From NCBI GenBank assembly GCA_914767715.1, contig OU612068.1, forward strand, positions 10,788,001 through 10,852,000: a stretch of 64,000 bases of DNA. The letters run 5' to 3'. Source of the stretch: Membranipora membranacea. Lineage: Eukaryota; Bryozoa; Gymnolaemata; Cheilostomatida; Membraniporidae. Numbering within the stretch: the first letter of the stretch is position 1; every line of letters begins with the position of its first letter. A program made the translations under genes and the position numbers. Under the pieces are notes generated by a model. It did no database searches and had not been told where the DNA came from. It saw only the letters and a list, made by a program, of their open reading frames with translations. This document shows, piece after piece, positions 49,801 through 61,300 of the stretch.

Positions 49801-52330
49801 ATGAGATATAGAGACGTCATTGCGAACCTCAAAAACAGAGTTTCAAGCGTTTCTAAGCTAGTAAAGAATTCTGCCAATTATTGGCTAATTTCCCCAAGAC
49901 CGTACCTATCGATATTTATCGATTTCTTGCAAAATACCTAGATTGAAAACGCATCGTTACAGGGAGCTTATATTTTAAATGAGATATAGAGACGTCATTG
50001 CGAAGTTCAAAACAGAGTTTCAAACGTTTCTAAGCTAGTAAATAATTCTGCCCAATTATTGGCTAATTTCCCCAGGACCGTACCTATCGATTTTTGTCGA
50101 TTTCTTGCAAAATACCTAGATCAAAAACGCATCGTCACAGTGAGCTAATATTTCAGATGAGATATAGGGCCGTCATTGCGAACTTCAAAACAGAGTTTCA
50201 AACGTTTCTAAGCTAGTAAAGAATTCTGCCCAATTATTGGCTAATTTCCCCAGGACCGTACCTATCGATTTTTGTCGATTTCTTGCAAAATACCTAGATC
50301 AAATACGCATCGTCACAGGGAGCTAATATTTCAGATGAGATATAGGGACGTCATTGCGAACTTCAAAACAGAGTTTCAAGCGTTTCTAAGCTAGTAAAGA
50401 ATTCTGCCCAATTATTGGCTATTTTCCCAAGGACCGTACCTATCGATTTTTATCGATTTCTTGCAAAATACCTAGATAGAAAACGCATCGTCACAGAGAG
50501 CTGATATTTCAGATGAGATATATGGACGTCATTGCGAACTTCAAAACAGAGTTTCAAACGTTTCTAAGCTAGTAAAGAATTCTGCCCAATTATTGGCTAA
50601 TTTCCCCAGGACCGTACCTATCGATTTTTGTCGATTTCTTGCAAGATACATAGATCAAAAACGCATCGTCACAAGGAGCTAATATTTTTGATGAGATATA
50701 GGGACGTCATTGCGAACTTCACAACAGAGTTTCAAACGTTTCTAAGCTAGTAAAGAATTCTGCCCAATTATTGGCTATTTTCCCCAGGACCGTACCTATC
50801 GATTTTTATCGATTTCTTGAAAAATACCTAGATAGAAAACGCATCGTCACAGGGAGCTATTATTTTAGATGAGATATAGAGACGTCATTGGGAACCTCAA
50901 AACAGAGTTTCAACCGTTTCTAAGCTAGTAAAGAATTCTGCCCAATTATTGGCTAATTTCCCCAGGACCGTACCTATCGATTTTTGTCGATTTCTTGCAA
51001 AGTACCTAGATCAAAAACGCATCGTCACAGGGAGCTACTATTTTAGATGAGATATAGGGACGTCATTGCGAATTTCAAAACAGAGTTTCAAACGCTTCTA
51101 AGCTAGTAAAGAATTCTGCCCAATTATTGGCTATTTTCCCCAGGACCGTACCTATCGATTTTTATCGATTTCTTGCAAAATACCTAGATAGAAAACGCAT
51201 CGTTACAGGGAGCTAATATTTTAGATGAGATATAGAGACGTCATTGCGAACCTCAAAAACAGAGTTTCAAGCGTTTCTAAGCTAGTAAAGAATTCTGCCA
51301 ATTATTGGCTAATTTCCCCAAGACCGTACCTATCGATATTTATCGATTTCTTGCAAAATACCTAGATTGAAAACGCATCGTTACAGGGAGCTTATATTTT
51401 AAATGAGATATAGAGACGTCATTGCGAAGTTCAAAACAGAGTTTCAAACGTTTCTAAGCTAGTAAATAATTCTGCCCAATTATTGGCTAATTTCCCCAGG
51501 ACCGTACCTATCGATTTTTGTCGATTTCTTGCAAAGTACCTAGATCAAAAACGCATCGTCACAGGGAGCTACTATTTTAGATGAGATATAGGGACGTCAT
51601 TGCGAACTTCAAAACAGAGTTTCAAACGTTTCTAAGCTAGTAAAGAATTCTGCCCAATTATTGGCTATTTTCCCCAGGACCGTACCTATCGATTTTTATC
51701 GATTTCTTGCAAAATACCTAGATAGAAAACGCATCGTTACAGGGAGCTAATATTTTAGATGAGATATAGAGACGTCATTGCGAACCTCAAAAACAGAGTT
51801 TCAAGCGTTTCTAAGCTAGTAAAGAATTCTGCCAATTATTGGCTAATTTCCCCAAGACCGTACCTATCGATATTTATCGATTTCTTGCAAAATACCTAGA
51901 TTGAAAACGCATCGTTACAGGGAGCTTATATTTTAAATGAGATATAGAGACGTCATTGCGAAGTTCAAAACAGAGTTTCAAACGTTTCTAAGCTAGTAAA
52001 TAATTCTGCCCAATTATTGGCTAATTTCCCCAGGACCGTACCTATCGATTTTTGTCGATTTCTTGCAAAATACCTAGATCAAAAACGCATCGTCACAGTG
52101 AGCTAATATTTCAGATGAGATATAGGGCCGTCATTGCGAACTTCAAAACAGAGTTTCAAACGTTTCTAAGCTAGTAAAGAATTCTGCCCAATTATTGGCT
52201 AATTTCCCCAGGACCGTACCTATCGATTTTTGTCGATTTCTTGCAAAATACCTAGATCAAATACGCATCGTCACAGGGAGCTAATGTTTTAGATGAGATA
52301 TGGGGACGTCATTGCGAACTTCAAAACAGA
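43850..52330 (+). repeat. 24-mer (4272-bp) tandem higher-order repeat with nested 8-mers (1424 bp)
   Basis: The marker AGATATGGCGACG is at 43931 and 48203, offset 4272. A TATTTCAGAT monomer followed by TTCCCAAGGACC is at 44631, 46055, 48903 and 50327, that is 1424, 2848 and 1424 apart. TTTTAAATGAG is at 45701, 47125, 49973 and 51397. So a 1424-bp 8-mer is tandemly repeated inside a 4272-bp block that is itself repeated. Block edges are approximate. Confidence 0.75.
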
Positions 52331-55300
52331 GTTTCAAACGTTTCTAAGCTAGTAAAGAATTCTGCCCAATTATTGGCTATTTTCCCCAGGACCGTACCTA
52401 TCGATTTTTGTCGATTTCTTGCAAAATACCTAGATAGAAAACGCATCGTTACAGGGAGCTTATATTTTAGATGAGATATAGAGACGTCATTGCGAACTTC
52501 AAAACAGAGTTTCAAACGTTTCTAAGCTAGTAAATAATTCTGCCCAATTATTGGCTAATTTCCCCAGGACCGTACCTATCGATTTTTGTCGATTTCTTGC
52601 AAAATACCTAGATCAAATACGCATCGTCACAGGGAGCTAATGTTTTAGATGAGTTATGGGGACGTCATTGCGAACTTCAAAACAGAGTTTCAAACGTTTC
52701 TAAGCTAGTAAAGAATTCTGCCCAATTATTGGCTATTTTCCCAAGGACCGTACCTATCGATTTTTGTCGATTTCTTGCAAAATACCTAGATCAAAAACGC
52801 ATCGTCACAGTGAGCTAATATTTCAGATGAGATATAGGGCCGTCATTGCGAACTTCAAAACAGAGTTTCAAACGTTTCTAAGCTAGTAAAGAATTCTGCC
52901 CAATTATTGGCTAATTTCCCCAGGACCGTACCTATCGATTTTTGTCGATTTCTTGCAAAATACCTAGATTAAATACGCATCGTCACAGGGAGCTAATATT
53001 TTAGATGAGATATAGGGACGTCATTGCGAACCTCAAAACAGAGTTTCAAGCGTTTCTAAGCCAGTAAAGAATTCTGCCCAATTATTGGCTATTTTCCCCA
53101 AGACCGTACCTATCGATTTTTATCGATTTCTTGCAAAATACCTAGATAGAAAACGCATCGTTACAGGGAGCTTATATTTTAGATGAGATATAGAGACGTC
53201 ATTGCGAACTTCAAAACAGAGTTTCAAACGTTTCTAAGCTAGTAAAGAATTCTGCCCAATTATTGGCTATTTTCCCAAGGACCGTACCTATCGATTTTTG
53301 TCGATTTCTTGCAAAATACCTAGATAGAAAACGCATCGTTACAGGGAGCTAATATTTTAGATGAGATATAGAGATGCCATTGCGAACCTTAAAACAAAGT
53401 TTCAAGCATTTCTAAGCTAGTAAAGAATTCTGCCCTATTATTGGCTAATTTCCCCAGGACCGTACCTATCGATTTTTATCGATTTCTTGCAAAATACCTA
53501 GATAGAAAACGCATCGTTACAGGGAGCTAATATTTTAGATGAGATATAGAGTGGTCATTACGAACCTCAAAACAGAGTTTCAAGCGTTTCTAAGCTAGTA
53601 AAGAATTCTGCCCAATTATTGGCTAATTTCCCCAGGACCGTACCTATCGATTTTTATCGATTTCTTGCAAAATACCTAGATAGAAAACGCATCGTCACAG
53701 GGAGCTAATATTTCAGATGGGATATAGGGACGTCATTGCGAACTTCAAAACAGAGTTTCAAACGTTTCTAAGCTAGTAAAGAATTCTGCCCAATTATTGG
53801 CTATTTTCCCAAGGACCGTACCTATCGATTTTTGTCGATTTCTTGCAAAATACCTAGATAGAAAACGCATCGTTACAGGGAGCTTATATTTTAGATGAGA
53901 TATAGAGACGTCATTGCGAACTTCAAAACAGAGTTTCAAACGTTTCTAAGCTAGTAAATAATTCTGCCCAATTATTGGCTAATTTCCCCAGGACCGTACC
54001 TATCGATTTTTGTCGATTTCTTGCAAAATACCTAGATCAAAAACGCATCGTCACAGGGAGCTAATATTTTAGATGAGATATAGGGACGTCATTGCGAACC
54101 TCAAAACAGAGTTTCAAGCGTTTCTAAGCTAGTAAAGAATTCTGCCCAATTATTGGCTAATTTCCCCAGGACCGTACGTATCGATTTTTATCGATTTCTT
54201 GCAAAATACCTAGATAGAAAACACATCGTCACAGGGAGCTAATATTTCAGATGGGATATAGGGACGTCATTGCGAACTTCAAAACAGAGTTTCAAACGTT
54301 TCTAAGCTAGTAAAGAATTCTGCCCAATTATTGGCTATTTTCCCCAGGACCGTACCTATAAATTTTTGTCGATTTCTTGCAAAATACCTAGATCAAAAAC
54401 GCATCGTCACAGGGAGCTAATATTTTAGATGAGATATAGGGACGTCATTGCGAATATCAAAACGGAGTTTCAAACGTTTCTAAGCTAGTAAAGAATTCTG
54501 CCCAATTATTGGCTATTTTCCCCAGGACCGTACCTATCGATTTTTATCGATTTCTTGCAAAATACCTAGATAGAAAACGCATCGTTTCAGGGAGCTATTA
54601 TTTTAGATGAGATATAGAGACGTCATTACGAACCTCAAAACAGAGTTTCAAGCGTTTCTAAGCTAGTAAAGAATTCTGCCCAATTATTGGCTAGTTTCCC
54701 CAGGACCGTACCTATCGATTTTTATCGATTTCTTGCAAAATACCTAGATAGAAAACGCATCGTTACAGAGAGCTAATATTTTAGATGAGATATAGAGACG
54801 TCATTACGAACCTCAAAACAGAGTTTCAAGCGTTTCTAAGCTAGTAAAGAACTCTGCCCAATTATAGGCTAATTTCCCCAGGACCGTACCTATCGATTAT
54901 TGTCAATTTCTATCAAAATACCTAGATCAAAAACGCATCGTCACAGGGAGCTAATATTTCAGATGAGATATAGGGACGTCATTGCGAACTTCAAAACAGA
55001 GTTTCAAACGTTTCTAAGCTAGTAAAGAATTCTGCCCAATTATTGGCTAATTTCCCCAGGACCGTACCTATCGATTTTTGTCGATTTCTTGCAAAATACC
55101 TAGATCAAAAACGCATCGTCACAGGGAGCTACTATTTTAGATGAGATATGGCGACGTCATTGCGAACTTCAAAACAGAGTTTCAAACGTTTCTAAGCTAG
55201 TAAAGAATTCTGCCCAATTATTGGCTAATTTCCCCAGGACCGTACCTATCGATTTTTGTCGATTTCTTGCAAGATACATAGATCAAAAACGCATCGTCAC

Positions 55301-58300
55301 AAGGAGCTAATATTTTTGATGAGATATAGGGACGTCATTGCGAACTTCACAACAGAGTTTCAAACGTTTCTAAGCTAGTAAAGAATTCTGCCCAATTATT
55401 GGCTATTTTCCACAGGACCGTACCTATGAATTTTTGTCGATGTCTTGCAAAATACCTAGATCAAAAACGCATCGTCACAGGGAGCTAATATTTTAGATGA
55501 GATATAGGGACGTCATTGCGAATTTCAAAACAGAGTTTCAAAGGTTTCTAAGCTAGTAAAGAATTCTGCCCAATTATTGGCTATTTTCCCCAGGACCGTA
55601 CCTATCGATTTTTATCGATTTCTTGAAAAATACCTAGATAGAAAACGCATCGTTACAGGGAGCTATTATTTTAGATGAGATATAGAGACGACATTGGGAA
55701 CCTCAAAACAGAGTTTCAACCGTTTCTAAGCTAGTAAAGAATTCTGCCCAATTATTGGCTAATTTCCCCAGGACCGTACCTATCGATTTTTGTCGATTTC
55801 TTGCAAAGTACCTAGATCAAAAACGCATCGTCACAGGGAGCTACTATTTTAGATGAGATATAGGGACGTCATTGCGAATTTCAAAACAGAGTTTCAAACG
55901 CTTCTAAGCTAGTAAAGAATTCTGCCCAATTATTGGCTATTTTCCCCAGGACCGTACCTATCGATTTTTATCGATTTCTTGCAAAATACCTAGATAGAAA
56001 ACGCATCGTTACAGGGAGCTAATATTTTAGATGAGATATAGAGACGTCATTGCGAACCTCAAAAACAGAGTTTCAAGCGTTTCTAAGCTAGTAAAGAATT
56101 CTGCCAATTATTGGCTAATTTCCCCAAGACCGTACCTATCGATATTTATCGATTTCTTGCAAAATACCTAGATAGAAAACGCATCGTTACAGGGAGCTTA
56201 TATTTTAAATGAGATATAGAGACGTCATTGCGAAGTTCAAAACAGAGTTTCAAACGTTTCTAAGCTAGTAAATAATTCTGCCCAATTATTGGCTAATTTC
56301 CCCAGAACCGTACCTATCGATTTTTGTCGATTTCTTGCAAAATACCTAGATCAAAAACGCATCGTCACAGTGAGCTAATATTTCAGATGAGATATAGGGC
56401 CGTCATTGCGAACTTCAAAACAGAGTTTCAAACGTTTCTAAGCTAGTAAAGAATTCTGCCCAATTATTGGCTAATTTCCCCAGGACCGTACCTATCGATT
56501 TTTGTCGATTTCTTGCAAAATACCTAGATCAAATACGCATCGTCACAGGGAGCTAATGTTTTAGATGAGATATGGGGACGTCATTGCGAACTTCAAAACA
56601 GAGTTTCAAACGTTTCTAAGCTAGTAAAGAATTCTGCCCAATTATTGGCTATTTTCCCCAGGACCGTACCTATCGATTTTTGTCGATTTCTTGCAAAATA
56701 CCTAGATAGAAAACGCATCGTTACAGGGAGCTTATATTTTAGATGAGATATAGAGACGTCATTGCGAACTTCAAAACAGAGTTTCAAACGTTTCTAAGCT
56801 AGTAAATAATTCTGCCCAATTATTGGCTAATTTCCCCAGGACCGTACCTATCGATTTTTGTCGATTTCTTGCAAAATACCTAGATCAAATACGCATCGTC
56901 ACAGGGAGCTAATGTTTTAGATGAGTTATGGGGACGTCATTGCGAACTTCAAAACAGAGTTTCAAACGTTTCTAAGCTAGTAAAGAATTCTGCCCAATTA
57001 TTGGCTATTTTCCCAAGGACCGTACCTATCGATTTTTGTCGATTTCTTGCAAAATACCTAGATAGAAAACGCATCGTTACAGGGAGCTTATATTTTAGAT
57101 GAGATATAGAGACGTCATTGCGAACTTCAAAACAGAGTTTCAAACGTTTCTAAGCTAGTAAATAATTCTGCCCAATTATTGGCTAATTTCCCCAGGACCG
57201 TACCTATCGATTTTTGTCGATTTCTTGCAAAATACCTAGATCAAAAACGCATCGTCACAGTGAGCTAATATTTCAGATGAGATATAGGGCCGTCATTGCG
57301 AACTTCAAAACAGAGTTTCAAACGTTTCTAAGCTAGTAAAGAATTCTGCCCAATTATTGGCTAATTTCCCCAGGACCGTACCTATCGATTTTTGTCGATT
57401 TCTTGCAAAATACCTAGATCAAATACGCATCGTCACAGGGAGCTAATATTTTAGATCAGATATAGGGACGTCATTGCGAACCTCGAAACAGAGTTTCAAG
57501 CGTTTCTACGCTAGTAAAGAATTCTGCCCAATTATTGGCTATTTTCCCCAAGACCGTACCTATCGATTTTTATCGATTTGTTGCAAAATACCTAGATAGA
57601 AAACGCATCGTTACAGGGAGCTTATATTTTAGATGAGATATAGAGGCGTCATTGCGAACTTCAAAACAGAGTTTCAAACGATTCTAAGCTAGTAAATAAT
57701 TCTGCCCAATTATTGGCTAATTTCCAAAGGACCGTACCTATCGATTTTTGTCGATTTCTTGCAAAATACCTAGATAGAAAACGCATCGTTACAGGGAGCT
57801 TATATTTTAGATGAGATATAGAGACGTCATTGCGAACTTCAAAACAGAGTTTCAAACGTTTCTAAGCTAGTAAATAATTCTGCCCAATTATTGGCTAATT
57901 TCCCCAGGACCGTACCTATCGATTTTTGTCGATTTCTTGCAAAATACCTAGATCAAAAACGCATCGTCACAGTGAGCTAATATTTCAGATGAGATATAGG
58001 GCCGTCATTGCGAACTTCAAAACAGAGTTTCAAACGTTTCTAAGCTAGTAAAGAATTCTGCCCAATTATTGGCTAATTTCCCCAGGACCGTACCTATCGA
58101 TTTTTGTCGATTTCTTGCAAAATACCTAGATCAAATACGCATCGTCACAGGGAGCTAATATTTTAGATGAGATATAGGGACGTCATTGCGAACCTCAAAA
58201 CAGAGTTTCAAGCGTTTCTAAGCTAGTAAAGAATTCTGCCCAATTATTGGCTATTTTCCCCAAGACCGTACCTATCGATATTTATCGATTTCTTGCAAAA

Positions 58301-61300
58301 TACCTAGATCAAAAACGCATCGTCACAGGGAGCTAATATTTTAGATGAGATATAGGGACGTCATTGCGAACCTCAAAACAGAGTTTCAAGCGTTTCTAAG
58401 CTAGTAAAGAATTCTGCCCAATTATTGGCTATTTTCCCCAAGACCGTACCTATCGATTTTTATCGATTTCTTGCAAAATACCTAGATAGAAAACGCATCG
58501 TTACAGGGAGCTAATATTTTAGATGAGATATAGAGATGCCATTGCGAACCTCAAAACAAAGTTTCAAGCATTTCTAAGCTAGTAAAGAATTCTGCCCTAT
58601 TATTGGCTAATTTCCCCAGGACCGTACCTATCGATTTTTATCGATTTCTTGCAAAATACCTAGATAGAAAACGCATCGTTACAGGGAGCTAATATTTTAG
58701 ATGAGATATAGAGTGGTCATTACGAACCTCAAAACAGAGTTTCAAGCGTTTCTAAGCTAGTAAAGAATTCTGCCCAATTATTGGCTAATTTCCCCAGGAC
58801 CGTACCTATCGATTTTTATCGATTTCTTGCAAAATACCTAGATAGAAAACGCATCGTCACAGGGAGCTAATATTTCAGATGGGATATAGGGACGTCATTG
58901 CGAACTTCAAAACAGAGTTTCAAACGTTTCTAAGCTAGTAAAGAATTCTGCCCAATTATTGGCTATTTTCCCAAGGACCGTACCTATCGATTTTTATCGA
59001 TTTCTTGCAAAATACCTAGATAGAAAACGCATCGTCACAGAGAGCTAATATTTCAGATGAGATATAGGGACGTCATTGCGTACTTCAAAACAGAGTTTCA
59101 AACGTTTCTAATCTAGTAAAGAATTCTGCCCAATTATTGGCTATTTTCCCCAGGACCGTACCTATCGATTTTTGTCGATTTCTTGCAAAATACCTAGATA
59201 GAAAACGCATCGTTACAGGGAGCTAATATTTTAGATGAGATATAGAGACGTCATTGCGAACCTCAAAACAGAGTTTCAAACGTTTCTAAGCTTGTAAAGA
59301 ATTCTGCCCAATTATTGGCTATTTTCCCCAGGACCGTACTTATCGATTTTTGTCGAGTTCTTGCAAAATACCTCGATCAAAAACGCATCGTCACAGGGAG
59401 CTAATATTTTAGATGAGATATAGGGACGTCATTGCGAAGCTCAAAACAGAGTTTCAAGCGTTTCTACGCTAGTAAAGAATTCTGCCCAATTATTGGCTAA
59501 TTTCCCCAAGACCGTACCTATCGCTTTTTATCGATTTGTTGCAAAATACCTAGATAGAAAAAGCATCGTTACGGGGACCTTATATTTTAGATGAGATATA
59601 GAGACGTGATTGCGAACTTCAAAACAAAGTTTCAAACGTTTCTAAGCTAGTAAATAATTCTGCCCAATTATTGGCTAATTTCCCCAGGACCGTACCTATC
59701 GATTTTTGTCGATTTCTTGCAAAATACCTAGATCAAATACGCATCGTCACAGGGAGCTAATGTTTTAGATGAGATATGGGGACGTCATTGCGAACTACAA
59801 AACAGAGTTTCAAACGTTTCTAAGCTAGTAAAGAATTCTGCCCAATTATTGGCTATTTTCCCCAGGACCGTACCTATCGATTTTTATCGATTTCTTGCAA
59901 AATACCTAGATAGAAAACGCATCGTTACAGGGAGTTAATATTTTAGATGAGATATAGAGACGTCATTGCGAACCTCAAAAACAGAGTTTCAAGCGTTTCT
60001 AAGCTAGTTAAGAATTCTGCCAATTATTGGCTAATTTCCCCAGGACCGTACCTATCGATTTTGATCGATTTCTTGCAAAATACCTAGATAGAAAACGCAT
60101 CGTTACAGGGAGCTAATATTTTAGATGAGATATAGAGACGTCATTACGAACCTCAAAACAGAGTTTCAAGCGTTTCTAAGCTAGTAAAGAATTCTGCCCA
60201 ATTATTGGCTAATTTCCCCAGGACCGTACCTATCGATTTTTATCGATTTCTTGCAAAATACCTAGATAGAAAACGCATCGTCACAGGGAGCTAATATTTC
60301 AGATGAGATATAGGGACGTCATTGCGAACTTCAAAACAGAGTTTCAAACGTTTCTAAGCTAGTAAAGAATTCTGCCCAATTATTGGCTATTTTCCCAAGG
60401 ACCGTACCTATCGATTTTTATCGATTTCTTGCAAAATACCTAGATAGAAAACGCATCGTCACAGAGAGCTGATATTTCAGATGAGATATAGGGACGTCAT
60501 TGCGAACTTCAAAACAGAGTTTCAAACGTTTCTAAGCTAGTAAAGAATTCTGCCCAATTATTGGCTATTTTCCCCAGGACCGTACCTATCGATTTTTGTC
60601 GATTTCTTGCAAAATACCTAGATCAAACACGCATCGTCACAGGGAGCTAATATTTTAGATGAGATATAGGGACGTCATTGCGAACCTCAAAACAGAGTTT
60701 CAAGCGTTTCTAAGCTAGTAAAGAATTCTGCCCAATTATTGGCTAATTTCCCCAGGACCGTACCTATCGATTTTTATCGATTTCTTGCAAAATACCTAGA
60801 TAGAAAACACATCGTCACAGGGAGCTAATATTTCAGATGGGATATAGGGACGTCATTGCGAACTTCAAAACAGAGTTTCAAACGTTTCTAAGCTAGTAAA
60901 GAATTCTGCCCAATTATTGGCTATTTTCCCAAGGACCGTACCTATCGATTTTTATCGATTTCTTGCAAAATACCTAGATAGAAAACGCATCGTTACAGGG
61001 AGCTAATATCTTAGATGAGATATAGAGTGGTCATTACGAACCTCAAAACAGAGTTTCAAGCGTTTCTAAGCTAGTAAAGAATTCTGCCCAATTATTGGCT
61101 AATTTCCCTAGGACCGTACCGATCGATTTTTATCGATTTCTTGCAAAATACCTAGATAGAAAACGCATCGTCACAGGGAGCTAATATTTCAGATGGGATA
61201 TAGGGACGTCATTGCGAACTTCAAAACAGAGTTTCAAACGTTTCTAAGCTAGTAAAGAATTCTGCCCAATTATTGGCTATTTTCCCAAGGACCGTACCTA

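Noticed and set aside
52321-57855. Five nearly identical 64-residue minus-strand ORFs
   Set aside because: They are one frame through satellite monomer pairs, repeated at multiples of 356 bp. Most other monomers have stops in the same frame.
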